Positions 21,124-33,850 of a stretch of 64,000 nucleotides of DNA are shown here, in pieces. Each line of letters opens with the position of its first letter. Position 1 is the first letter of the stretch. Source of the stretch: Cercis canadensis (lineage: Eukaryota > Streptophyta > Magnoliopsida > Fabales > Fabaceae); the NCBI GenBank assembly GCA_003255065.1, contig QAOA01000527.1, forward strand, positions 62,001 through 126,000, written 5' to 3'. Both the position numbers and the translations under genes were made by a program. Below the pieces are notes generated by a model, which was not told the origin of the DNA, made no database searches, and was given only the letters and a program-made list of their open reading frames with translations.

Positions 21124-23887
21124 TGGGTTGAGCTTTAATTCCTGACGTATCGGTCAAGGTTCCAAACTGATATTTTTAAGGGGGGGAAAAAAGGAAAAAG
21201 GTTCCAAACGGATCATCATCAACGGTCTTAACCCCTCCACGGCAGAAAAAAAAAAATGCAGATGAAGTTATCCCTTTATGAGTAATTAAATAATAATCAG
21301 AAAATTAAATTGAATAAGTATGTGAATTACAATGGAATTTGGATGAGAAGCCAGAGGTTGAATCTGGTACATGACAACATAGAGATTTAGAATCTGACAT
21401 CTCTTGTGTCTTTTTAATTTTCGTGGTGTGTGCATTTTAAGACAAAGTTAACGGATAATAAGTGATGTCAGTGGTATTTTAATTAGCAAAAATATGAAGT
21501 ATTTTATTAATTTATTTCTGAAATGGTCAAAAATATATATTTATCAGCTTTTAAATATCTAGATATTCATCTTCGGTCAAAGATTTGCTTTAATGTTAGA
21601 AAGGAACAAAAAGATATGCTTTAATTACATCTTGGTATTGAATTTGGAAAAGTGATGGATAACTTGTTGGGTTCATACATACAAAAAAAGAGATATCAGG
21701 CCGACAAATAATTTGAAATAAGTCAACAAAAAATGAGGGGGGAAAATTCAGGAAGATGAGACTTAACGTTTGTGCTTTCAATTTACAGATCAGCCTAGAA
21801 ATCATAATTACCTGGATCAATAAATTCTATATATATCAGGATCCTATATCACATGATTTTGTTTTTACCTTCACTTGCTAGAGTGGTATATTCCTGGTAA
21901 GAAAAAAAAAAAAGATAATTTTATAATATCTTATATACATACTATGTTCCTATACAAACAAGAGAGAATATGATTTTGATTACAGAGTATTATATGACTT
22001 TAATTATATATCCAACTTTAACTATATATGTGATATATAAAGATTGGACGATAAATCATATATATTGAAGGCAAAAAAAAATCTAAAATAAAGATAATTG
22101 AAAGATCTTTCTAAGGTTGGAGATTGGTGGACGCATGAGAAACAGCCAAATTTGTAGACAACGATTGTGAAAATATAAAGGTTTTTTGAGTGGTGGTGAA
22201 TGTACGTTAATGGTGGGACAAGACAATGATTTATATCCATGTATGCACACTAAACATGACAATGATTTTCCCAATGTTCAAATTAATTGAAGATATTTTT
22301 AACCTATTTAAATTTAAAACTTAGGCTTGAATTTGTAATTAAGATGATCATGTATGCGTGAACTAAACGTATGGTAATCCTTTTTCTTCCTCTCATGCAT
22401 GATGCATGTACATGGGTAAGAAAAGTTCAATTTCAGTGGTCAAGAAATCAGATAAAAAGCGAAGCTTCTCCTCCATTTGGCATCATTGTGGTTTGAATTT
22501 GTGCTTTTTTGCCTCTATCTTTTGGGAAGGTGCTAGGTGCAGACTCATCTGCGCTGCATACACCACCTTTTAAGATTCGGTCAGGGTGCAGTGAAAAGAA
22601 AATTAAAGACACCATCATATGACCATAGAGACACATTCATATGTAATATAATTATATACTTAAACAAGGTGCATATAAACATGTTGACTGCTATCATTTT
22701 AGGATTCAGTGGCACAAATTATGCAAAAGTTTAGACAAGGGTTTGGAAAAAGTTAGGGGCACATATATATGCTTTGTTCTTTGTATATTAGTTCTATATA
22801 TACCTATGTTCATGAAAATTGCACCTTAATTTGATTAGGTAGTAAAATTAATTTACATTTGTGTAGATAGGGGTTAATCCAATGGTTAAGTATTAAAATA
22901 GTTTATTAAGAATTTTCTGAATTCAAATCTTATTAAAAAGGGTGCATCAGATGAGTTTATCCTAGACCACTCACATTATTTAGCTTTAAATTATGGTATA
23001 AGAAATATTTCATTTGACATTTGAAATGAAATGTTGACTTCATTTTGGAAGACAGAAAGAGTGTGGATAAAAAGTCTAAGGTGCAATTTGTACTGCAAGG
23101 GACAGGAAGCCATAATATTGGAAACATGAGGTTACCATGGTTTAGATGCATTGACATTTATAGGCACTACTACTGCATAATTCTGATTTCTGACCCATGG
23201 ATTGCTTACCTAGACATAGAGAGAGAGAGAGAGAGAGAGATAATATCTAGAGATGCATTGCATGTTACTAAAAACATGTCACTTCGGGTTCGTTTCTAGT
23301 ATTACCAATACCATTATAACATCCTTTACCCTGACGTGTGGGTTTTCACTCCCACGTAGCCCTCACCATCACAGATCGTCTTCACTTCGCTGTCATTGTT
23401 GTGGCCACACATATGGGTGGACACCAGAACCACTGGCTCTTTTGTTCCCAAAATCAACCACCATTCCCCTTTACAAAGAATCATACAAAAGCGTGGCTAC
23501 ATTTGTTTCCTTTAATTTATGCGATATGCCAATACCATCAAGTTTGAAGTTAGCAATGCTATTATTTTAAAGTCGTAGTTAATAGACATAGGAAAATATT
23601 TTAATTTAATTAAATTTTAATTATCTAATTTAATTTTCTTTTTGTATAACTCTGATTTTACTTTTAAATTACTTCTCTTAAAATCATTCATACTTGTTCA
23701 AAAGAAAGACCTATTGTACATTAGAAAGTGTTTGATTGCGCAATGCATCTGTCCAAGTTCAACTAGGATATATCTTGCCGAACACGAAATCCTCTTCAAC
23801 CATGGATCTTTGGAGCAAGTTCAAGGACAACTCTCACGAGCCATAGGTTTCAGTAAGTTTTAGTAAGATTTTTGAAAACATTCAAGT
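21124..23887. other. AT-rich spacer
   Basis: No gene is recognised. The content is AT-rich with simple repeats such as (GA)n at about 23218-23240. Open frames of 60-105 codons, including two overlapping frames at 23253-23570, show no family motif, and several lack an ATG start. Confidence 0.5.
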
Positions 23888-24494
23888 AGAAGTGCTTATC
23901 TTCCAAAATAGAATAAAAAATAAAAAATCCTCTAGACTCTTCTATGCATAGGCATAGAGGAACTATTTCGCTATTCTAGGTTCACTGATCTACTTCCTTA
24001 ACTGGCTTAAACAGTGGAGGGTTATTATTAGAGCTATATATATGCTCAAGTCACTTTCATAGTGACTTTCTTCTATCTTTAATCAAATTAAATACCAGAT
24101 CGATCTTATAGGACCACGTCCTAAAACGGATAATCTCTACCACAACACAATGTTTGGCCAAATCCTGCAGGATGTATTAGTTACACTTGAAGTGCTTATC
24201 TCTCAAATCCTTTAGACTATATATCATCTTCCAAAAAAAAAAAAAAAGCCTCTAGACTCTTCTATGCATAGGCATAGAGGAACTATTTCGCTATTCTAGG
24301 TTCACTCATCTACTTCCTTGACTGGCTTAAACAGTGGAGGGTTATTATTAGAGCTATATGCTCAAGTCACTTTCATAGTGACTTTTTCTATCTTTAATCA
24401 AAGAACCAGATCGATCTTATAGACCACGTCCTAAAACTGAAAATCTCTACCACAATACAATGTTTGGCCAAATCCTGCAGGATATATTAATTAC
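23888..24494. repeat. Palindrome-rich tandem duplication of about 250 bp
   Basis: Two copies of one sequence lie head to tail (cores 23929-24184 and 24249-24494), joined by a shorter related stretch and an A-run. Each copy is packed with perfect or near-perfect inverted repeats. In copy 1 these are CTATGCATAG (23942), AAGTCACT/AGTGACTT around five bases (24048-24068), AGATCGATCT (24097), AGGAC/GTCCT around three bases (24110-24122), TTTGGCCAAA (24153) and ATCCTGCAGGAT (24162). Five of the six recur intact in copy 2, at 24262, 24364, 24408, 24463 and 24472. The unit has no open frame. I do not recognise the family; a DNA-transposon remnant or a structured non-coding unit are both possible. Confidence 0.85.
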
Positions 24495-27400
24495 TCTAGA
24501 TGTCTTTGAGATAAAAGTAATTCCATTATCTTAGGTAAAGCTTATGAAGATAGCTTGGTCCACATTTGAGATGAAGTCTGTTCATGTATCTTATTAGTCT
24601 ACCTCTAATAATGGCTTCTTGTTCAACGCTTAGAGATTATGACTCCAAATTTCTCTCACAGACATTTTACATTTGCTCACTATTCAGTGAATTACATACA
24701 ATATGACGGTTAGTTATTTACATCTTCATCCTTCAATAATGAAATGCTTGTTTATATTATACACGTTAGAGGGGATGTACTTTCTTTTTATGGTCAATTG
24801 AAAATTATGCAATATAGGTAGCTAGGATGTATTCATCCTCATAATTTCATCACCGATCGATTTTAAAGGGGTTTGAAATAGAATACCCGTCTCTCAATTA
24901 TAGGGACTCCTCCCCCTTTAAAATAAAACTGCATGGTACCTTAATTCTTAGGTGAAATATGTTCAATTATTTATCCATTACAATCAAACCTAGCTATAGC
25001 CTCCCTAATAAGATGATCAGCCAAGGGTATGTCAATTTGAGACAAGGGTTGGTTGGCAATTAGTTTTCATCTTTCCTAACTTCCAAGCTTGAAATTTTGT
25101 GTGCCTATATGTTTCTTCCCCAAAGGAAGCTTCAGTAGTAATTGAATCCAAGGTCTTTCAATTATCTGTAAACTAAACTAATTTCGAATTTGAAGATTCT
25201 AACATTGATTCAAAGCAACATATATATTGTACTTTTCATGAACCATTAATATAATGATAGAAGTGTAAATTTTTCTTCCCCTTGCTTAGAAAATGAGGTT
25301 GAATATTAAGGGAACCCGTATTCAGTCAATGTAGCGTTTTCTTCATTCTGGCCTTTGTGGTAAGGTTGTGTTCTTATCATTGGCGTAGAAAAAAAAACTG
25401 AAAAAAAACGATTGCAGGTTGATACTTACCACAATATCAAGCATTAGGTTCATGTATCTCACTTCTCTCATTGCATATATATATAGGTGCTCGTGAATTT
25501 ATGTACCCACCACTACTTTTTTGGTTCTTATGCTAAAGTACAAATTAACTAACCCCACCTTGCATTAGGAAAGCAGCAGCCCACAGTGAAACAAAGATAA
25601 CAAAAACCAGATTTCAGATAATTTTTTAAGTAGACATGCATGGTCCATTAGGCCACTCTAAAGTATGAAAATTAAATTGAAGTACTTACATTTTGAAAGA
25701 TTAATCTAAACTTTTCACCCCTTCAAAGCTCACTTTGATTTGATTCATAGAGGCGATCAAGTAATTCTCTTATGAGATGGAGAAAGTTCAGTTCATTAAA
25801 CTTGGTATTGGAAGCCAAACAAACATGGCATAGACAGGGATGTTTCCATATGATCCCTTCCTTTTCCTTCTGGTACCACAATTGGTAGCTAAAGAAGCTA
25901 TATATGTGCGGAATCAAACTCCGTACATCTTATACCTCCTATATATCCAACCAAAAGTAGGAGACTCATTATGTGTTCAGCTAGATGGCGCAGTGTATAT
26001 TCCTTTTCCATTAGCAACTATAATTTGAGGGTATGATAACTTGTTTGTTTACACCTTGAACATGCAACAACAGTTATACGCAATAGCTTTTCAATTAAAA
26101 AAAAATGAAAGGCCAAACTTAAGCTCTTTAAGGTAAAACATGGATCTTAGAAAAAGGAGATCTTTTAAATTTTGGGATATAAAAGTAAATAGTGGTAGGG
26201 ACATTTAGTGGTGCCAGTCTAACTGAAGAAGAAAGCATGCCGCGACAAGTCTTTGTGGCACTCCTCCAAACTTGAACGAACATCCACCATTCTTTTTTCA
26301 GAGTTATGGGTTTTAAGGGGCGATCGAACGGGGACCAATTGCGAGAAGCATAACATAGTCGTTAGTAGCATGCATGAATCTCAACAAATTGTTTTCTGTA
26401 CTAGAAATCATTATTAGACATATGATATAATGATGAAAGTTGGAAGTTGAAAGTTGGAAAGAGCATGATCAACCAACAACCACGGCCCATAGCTAGAGCT
26501 ATTTAACCTTTCATATCGATCTCTAACTTTCACCTCACACAAAAACTTTGGTTTAGAATTAAAGGACAAGGATTAGTTTAAGTGGTCCAAGGGATCATAA
26601 TATATATCATTTCACCTTTGCATAACCGCTCTAACACATATTTAAGTTGTATATTTGATTAGTCCACTTATTTGTTTGAAACTAGGAGATTTCTAAGAAA
26701 ATTTATCGTGATTTACCCCAAAAATTCACTTTCACAAACAGGACTTGGAAATTGTAATTGTGACTACGTGTCTAACCGAAAGGTGAAGGCAAGTATAAAT
26801 ATTAATTACAACTATCTATGCCTCACTATGTCACTCAAATTAGCAATATATATTGTTTAGTTATATACGCATGCAATTTCAATAATTTCCCTCTTAGGCA
26901 TTATTTGTCCACCCAATCCATAGAGCCTTTCGTGACCATTTAAGTCCGCTTTCATAATCATGTAAAATTATTCACTTATAAGTTACATGAGGCTATGATT
27001 GATGTTCAATTATAATTGTGCATCATAATTAAAATATACAATCACAATTTCACCAAAGATATATATATATAATCATGAAATAAAATTTTAAAGTTAATCT
27101 TTTTATTTATATTTCCATAAAAACTAAAACTTTATCACCGTACATGGTCCCTCATGTAAGCAGTGTAGCAGATAAACAATGGATGCGAGAGAATCAAAAA
27201 TACTATTTAAGTAAAATTGGAAGAAAAAAAAAAGCTCTAAAGAGTTCTTAGGATGAAAAATTTTATAAGAAAAAACTTCCAAAGGAGAAGGTGGATGTAA
27301 GTTTACATAACGGTAGCAGGAGCGAATATCCAAGTTCTGTAGCCCACCAAATAAAACAAAAAATTTGTAGAGCAATAAAGAAAAAGAAAAAGAACTTTTT

Positions 27401-27724
27401 CCTTCAAAAAGATGCACGTACACCCTATAGGCTAGAATTTGAATTTCCAAATATGAACAAATGGCATCATCTATATACAACCAAACGACGCTTTCTATTT
27501 GTGGGAGGCAATCTCTGAGACAGACTCAAAGGTTCAAACACCTTAGATTAATTTTTAATTATCTATATCCTGTTATTAAAATTATCCATATATTCTTATT
27601 AATTACTTCAAGGTTATTTAGTTTTTAATTCATATATGACTTGAACCGCATGGATTCATTGATAATTATTATATAATTATATGTTCTCTCCGAGTTGCAT
27701 TGGAAAACTTTAGCTTATTCTATA

Positions 27725-27762
<38 letters not shown>

Positions 27763-29230
27763 GGAAAAACTGACGTAAAGTAATCCAGTTCACTGATGCA
27801 TTGAACACAGCGAAAAAACCTTGATCTTTGAATCTTTTGGGTGTAACATCATCAATTTCTACTTTTACTAATTGTCAAGTAGCTCTGATTCCACAACTCG
27901 TTGTCATATTATGATATTGCGATGAAGAAAAATCCACCAAAGTTGTTATAGAAGAAAAAAAAAAGTATTGTTTACTTGTTGATATGGTGCTATTCTTATC
28001 CCTAAATGAAAAAAATAATAGATTTAAATCTCATAATCTCATAAGGTCATAGTTGATGTGAAAAAATATATATATTTGCTAGAAATTCTCTCATACCATT
28101 TGAATCTCAATTAATTGTTTGCATTGAAATCTAATCATGTGGATCAATTGACACAACATGTTAGATTTTGGCATGATCTAGAGGTAGTTTTTTTTTTTTC
28201 ACATGATTTAGAGAGGAGAGGGGGCAGTACACATAACCCAAAAAATAATAATATTAAAGTAGCAATAAATTACCTTATATTTTCTGTCAACAACTTGAAT
28301 TCAAACTACAAGATGAAATATATCAGGATTTAAAGTGGTTGCTCTAACTTCAATATCCTTCTTCTAGATGAAGACTTTTATTTTTTACTGGTGTAAACAT
28401 TGTATTCATCACTAGTGTATTTCTCATCGGATTCAGTTCATTTTATTTTTAGGTGGATTCAGTTTCTTATTAGACTTTTGATATGCATATAATAATTTAT
28501 TTGCACTAGTGGGGTTAAATGCCTAAAATGAACAAAAACTAACAAGAAAACGGAGGACGTTATCAAAAAAAAAAACAAACACAAGCCAAAGAACATTTGT
28601 GTTAGCTGATCATAGCGGGAGGCCTAGCTCATTGAGATTTGATTCTAATTAATTTTGTAGATAAGGTTGATATTTTTGTGAGAACCTCCCAATACTTAAA
28701 TATTTAAATTTTACAAAGTTTTCTTAGAATAGTTCACAAAAGAAAAGCTTTTCACATTTTCTCAGGAAATTAATCATGAAAATGGAAAAGTGAAAAGCAA
28801 ATTCTATGTTTGGATGGTAGCGTTGCCTGTAAGAAAAACCTAATCCCATGTAGAGGACCGATCACATGAAAGGCTGTAATTTTTGTTTTTGGGAAGGAGC
28901 CAGGGGTAGTAAGACTTTATGTTGCGCGAGTCATGAACCTGACATCACACAGAGTTGCTAGTTGGCAACATTTATAGGCCCAAAATGGTCTAAAAGAAAA
29001 AAGAAAAAGGAAAAAGAAAGTAAAAAAGGAAGGGGTAGGTAAATAGGAAGGTGATATAATTATAATATTGGCATATGGAAATGAGTGAGGGTGCAGAAGC
29101 GGAATGAATGATTAGATATTAGTACTGGCTTTAATGAAAGATACATTTGAGTTGGTTGAACCGAGACATTGCTTGATTTGGGACAGTGACTATTTTGGCA
29201 TTTACAAATGACTTGGACTTGACCGCCAAT
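24495..29230. other. Gene-poor spacer
   Basis: AT-rich DNA of about 4.7 kb without a recognisable gene. Simple repeats include (AT)n at about 27725-27757. Open frames such as 27124-27480 (-) and 25840-26028 (+) have no recognisable motif and look like chance. The right end grades into the promoter of the first OSR-like gene. Confidence 0.5.
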
Positions 29231-29651
29231 TCTTGTCCCTATCTATACCAATAAAATCCCCTCACCTTCATTTCTCTTCCTTCCTCATTCATTATTCCTT
29301 GCATCCCTTCTTTCTGCCTCTTCTACCTATATCATCTACCACACCCATCCATCCATTCAATAATTAGCCTTCACTTCTAGCTCACAATCAATTCTCAATT
29401 ACCCACAATTAACACGCTCTTCTTCTAAATCCAGCAACCTAGTAGCTATGAACAGATCGGGCAAGCCAACCCAGATGAGCGGCGCAAAAGGATGACCATA
29501 ATTAAGCTGTTTTCATGCATATATGGATGATGCCATTGCTAGCTGAGACAAAGATACAGACACAGACACCGCAACCGTGTTAAGGTACTGTGCAGGATTA
29601 TTAAGAGGACGTGGCGACACCTAGTTTTGCATTGCCCTTATATCTACATGC
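29231..29651 (+). promoter_or_regulatory. Promoter and leader of the first OSR-like gene
   Basis: A weak TATA-like stretch (CTATACC, 29243-29249) is followed by a CT-rich leader (29270-29345). The leader holds two short upstream open frames: one of 15 codons plus stop at 29448-29495 (starting MNRSGKPTQ) and one of 7 codons plus stop at 29523-29546. A GT-donor-like site and acceptor-like sites are present, so part of the leader could be removed by splicing; this cannot be settled from sequence. Confidence 0.45.
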
Positions 29652-29849
29652 ATGTTAAGGTACACTGCTGTCATGGTTTTGGTTTTTCTCACTTTGTCCA
29701 TTCTGCTGCTACCGCTGCTGCTCCCTCCTTTGCCCCCGCCACCTTTATTGCTTCTATTCGTTCCTGTTTTAATCTTCATCCTTCTCCTGCTATTGGCCTT
29801 CTCACCTGCCAAAGCTCCAAACATGGCTGCCCTCGCTGCTTTTATATGA
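29652..29849 (+). CDS. OSR: ARGOS/OSR (organ size related) small membrane protein
   Basis: Intronless frame of 65 codons. The protein is almost all hydrophobic: a first membrane segment (VMVLVFLTLSILLLPLLL), the turn LPPLPPPP, and a second membrane segment (LLLLFVPVLIFILLLLLAF). This helix-proline-helix pattern with PPLPPPP is the defining OSR domain of ARGOS, ARL, OSR1 and OSR2, ER-associated regulators of organ growth that also dampen ethylene signalling. The start is the first ATG after an in-frame stop. The protein lacks the longer N-terminal extension of ARGOS and so is closest in layout to OSR1/OSR2. Its position between a bHLH Ib gene and Fd-GOGAT matches Arabidopsis OSR1. A longer frame in another register (29627-29890) begins at TTG and is rejected. 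Confidence 0.8.
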   Translation: MLRYTAVMVLVFLTLSILLLPLLLPPLPPPPLLLLFVPVLIFILLLLLAFSPAKAPNMAALAAFI

Positions 29850-32800
29850 AAAAATCTACCTTAATTCCTCTCATTCTATCTCAACAATGATGAATATTTA
29901 GCTACCTAGATTAAGCTCTGTGGTGGGCGAGATCTAATCTATGTTTTTTTTTTTTTTTTTTTTTTTTCTTTTTTTNTTTCTTTTCTTCTCTTAAGTTTTG
30001 AAAGTTTCGTAGATGAACTGCTGTACATAAGCTTGAGAGGTTATTTTCTTGATATAATATTGTACTTGCTTTGCTTTCCCTTTATTTAATCTTCCTTGTT
30101 GGCCGCTGCATCTCATAGCTAGCGGTGAAGCTGTTATTTAGCTCTTCATATTGGAAACAACTATAAGCGGAGGATATATCTAATTAATGTCAAGGAAATG
30201 GATATTGGTGAATAATTAATGGGAGATTTTGATGCAATCAAAATGGACACACTAGCATTGCAAGATCTTGTATCTAAAAACAATTCATCAACACTTAATT
30301 TGTAAAGACCAAGCAGTTTCCCTTCTTGTTGCCAATACGAAGAAGAAGAAGAAGAACATAATTGCTTCCAAGTTAATTGCTTTGGGTTGTTTGATGTTTT
30401 GATGAAAGGGAGAAGAAATGAGTTAATTACAGAGGCTTCGTTTGGTGGGGAGGCATAAGCATAGGGTATAGACTAGAGAGAGGGCCAAATACCAATTTTG
30501 TTGAAGATGATGAGTGAGGAATAGGATTGAATTAAAAGAGTAGTGAGTCATGAAAGGAGGCATGTAGTTCAAATTTTAATTTGATGATCAGTCAGATCCA
30601 CGCGGCATTTGTAGAAATTTCGGTTCAATTCTGATTTCTTACGTGTTGACTTGGTAATTTGAGAACTGGTCAGTTGTAAAAAAACGACTTCTGAAAAGCT
30701 GCTTAGGAAATACTATACAGAAGCTACCAAATTCAATTTCATATAGCTTTCTTGGGTGTGTTTCTTTCTTTATTGCTGTTGGTATTCCATGTGCATGGTC
30801 CTTCCCCAGTCCCCACTTACCCCTCTCAGTAAAAATTGCAATTTGCGAAAGCCTCATTTCCAAAATTGACGAAGCCAGTATCCGAGGTTGTGAATGGAGA
30901 GACTAGGCTGTAAAAAAACAAAGTAAAAGTAACAATCAATGGATTCACTGCAGATCAGCCAAGTTCTCAATTTCAGTTTGCCCAATGCAAAATAGCTAGT
31001 TTCAGCTCTCCGTGCAAAGATTTTGCGCCCGTCCACGCACAAATCCAACTAATATTAATTCAAGCTTTTATCTTAACTTTACTCAATATTATAGATATTA
31101 AAAACAGAGAAAGTTGCCCTTAAAGAGATAGAGAAAAAAAAATTAGAAAAAGCAAAAAAGGACAGTTGTCTGTGAGGAGAGAAAAAAAAATAAGAGAAGT
31201 GAGGGAGTGAATATCATTTTTTTTGGATAGCTATACTTTTAAGAAAAAAACTCTCAATTAATTGTATATAAAAAAATAGAGATTAATGGCTCAATGCTAA
31301 TGAATATAAATTTAAATTTAAATTACAATAAATATTTTCTTTTTGATAAATACTTTATGAAAACTTTAAGCAATTTTATTTAAATTTTTTTTTGTGATAA
31401 ACATTTATGAAAATTATCTTAATAATTATTTAGTTGATATTAAATAAAAATTAAATTAAAAATATCATTCATAATCAATATTTATGGACATTCATTTTAT
31501 GTCTCCTATAATTTGATGTAAAAAAATATGAAATACAAAAAGAAGTTACCTTAAAATGTTTCATTAATGTAAAAATTAATAATTTAATTTTAATTTCTTA
31601 AAAAATAAAGTTAGAAATTTTAATCATTTATAAAAATATTTTTACTTTTTAACAATGATGATTTCGAAAACACACCCATGCACCCACCACACCCCTGGCC
31701 ACTAGGCCTTTCCCCTCTAACAGGTAACCATGCATGCATGGGACTCTAAGTCCAAAGCAACATCTTCATGGGTACCATCCCTCTCACACATAACCCACTT
31801 ACCTAATGTCCAATATTAAAATGTAGGAAGCAAAGAGACACAACGGACGCCTTACCACCTGTTCATTCAATAAACCAACCCGACACACCCATTTACAATT
31901 TTCCTTCACCATAACCGCCACTCATCACTTATAAGGTTCTGTCTCCACACCCAAAAATGGCCGTCTATAAACTTAGATTAATTATTAATATTATTGTAAG
32001 TGGTATTTATAACAGAAAAAATAATTGACATTGGAATTATCAGTTTTGTCTGTTTTAATTTTAGTATGAATATGACTTATAATATTAAATAATTATAACC
32101 TAATTTCACTAATTTAATTAAAAAATTTATTTATAATAAGAAACATTAAAATATAATGCAATATATTTTTTTAATAATTTTAGATTCAAACACAAAATCT
32201 ATAAATTTTGAGGATAATTTCGATATCACTTGATTGCAAGCCGTTTGATAATATGATGTAATGTTAGATATATGTTAAAGATTCATTTTCCTTGGGATGG
32301 TAAATCATATTTATGAAGAACCATCAAGTAAATATTCAAGAAATTAAATTAATAATTTACATTTAAAAAATAAATTAAATCAATACTAATCTCATTAAAT
32401 GGCATTTATCTGAGAAGAAACTAATAAATAATTTTAATATATATTGCTGAAAAATTTATTAATGTAATTTTATTGAGATTAGGTGGAATAAAATTTTAAA
32501 AGAAAATAAATTATTTCTTATTGTATAACTTTCAATAAAAAAAAATTAAGTATTAATGGTCCTATAAAACTAAGATCTCAGAATTAGTTGAATTAGAGAC
32601 TTGCTATCTCTTTGTAACGCTGTTGCGTGCTGTGAGAACTAATATCTCAGATTTGGGGCGTTGGACAGGTCTCTCACATGCTGGTTAATTTCCTTTAACA
32701 GATGAGTGGCATATGTAAATGTGTTGAGGTTGATATGTGTCTCTGTAACTTGCAGCACTACCAATTGTTTTTATTAATTACCTTTTTCCTTCTTGGTCCA

Positions 32801-33695
32801 CTTGCTTGCTTTAATTCTTTCTGACTTTGTGATTGTGAGGGAGTGCAATTGAGATGCGTTGTACATTAAATCAATGGTGCCAAAAAGTGAGGTGCAGAGA
32901 ATGTGTCAATTTAATTAATTATATATACAAACATCATCTCTTAGCGTGACAACAGATATATAAAGTATGTACCAATACTTTCGGTATCTTCAAGATACCT
33001 AAGTAAATATTAATGTTGGTTTACTTTATGATTAAATCGATGTTGATTAATTAAATTCAACAATTAGCTAGCAAGGTTAATCGTAATATAATCAACCAAC
33101 TAGGCCTAATTTAGACGGTAAGGTGTCAGAATAGTTTGAAATTTAAGCGTAGGCCATGTTTGGAAATTAGCTACACGCATGCACAACTAAACAGGCATAT
33201 TGAATGAACCAGTTAGGTTTGATGGCATTTTCAATATGGCCAATTGGATTCAACACTAGCCTATTACAGGCAAAAAGCCCATTATTCTTTGCCATCTTTC
33301 TTGCTTCCTGGCAAAGAGAGGTTCATTGAATTTTGTACAAATAATTATTAGATGACGAAACAAGTAGCTAAGGGGAATAGTTAACACTGTATTGAAGATA
33401 TTTTAAAGAATTAAGGTGCAACTTGTTCGAAGCATGCAAAACAAAGAACCGAAGCTAGCCATCGGTGATAGATATGAGACAAGACGATAATTACTCCAAG
33501 CAATCCATGCAGAATATTTGTTTTTAATTTTTAATTTTGACTTTGGAGAATCTAACAAACTTGATTAAATTAATTCTTTATTTTGAATCGTAGGATTTTC
33601 GGAAGTTGACTATGGACTTAATTCCCTACAAGCAGTACTCTCCACCAAGTAGTGTCTATTTCTTTCTATTTGAGCAAACTATTTTCTAATTTATT
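29850..33695. other. AT-rich spacer between the OSR-like genes (left part)
   Basis: The 3' region of the first OSR-like gene lies at the left, including a poly-T tract with one N (29945-29980, N at 29976). Beyond about 31.1 kb the DNA is extremely AT-rich to 32.6 kb. No gene is recognised on either strand. Confidence 0.5.
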
Positions 33696-33850
33696 AATGC
33701 AAAGTGAGCAAATAATTTAAAAGTGATGTTCAGTAAAGTAAATATATATATATATATATATATATAGTAGCAAATGAAGTAAATATTTAATTAATGCAAA
33801 GTGAGCTGTCTATATATATATATATATATATATATGCTGAACATCACTTT
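33696..33850. repeat. Inverted repeat around two (AT)n microsatellites
   Basis: AAAGTGATGTTCAG at 33720-33733 is repeated in inverted orientation at 33837-33850. Between them lie two (AT)n runs (about 33742-33766 and 33811-33835). TAATGCAAAGTGAGC also occurs twice in direct orientation (33696 and 33793). The arrangement looks like a local duplication with inversion seeded by the microsatellites, and it could form a hairpin. Confidence 0.75.

Noticed and set aside
23253-23570. Overlapping 105- and 69-codon frames
   Set aside because: Histidine and serine-rich in one frame and featureless in the other, with no recognisable domain and no splice context.
27124-27480. 118-codon minus-strand frame
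   Set aside because: Phenylalanine/leucine-rich translation of AT-rich spacer, with no domain, promoter or splice evidence.
29627-29890. 87-codon frame overlapping the first OSR-like gene
   Set aside because: It begins with TTG and lies in a different register; the OSR hairpin is in the 29652-29849 frame.
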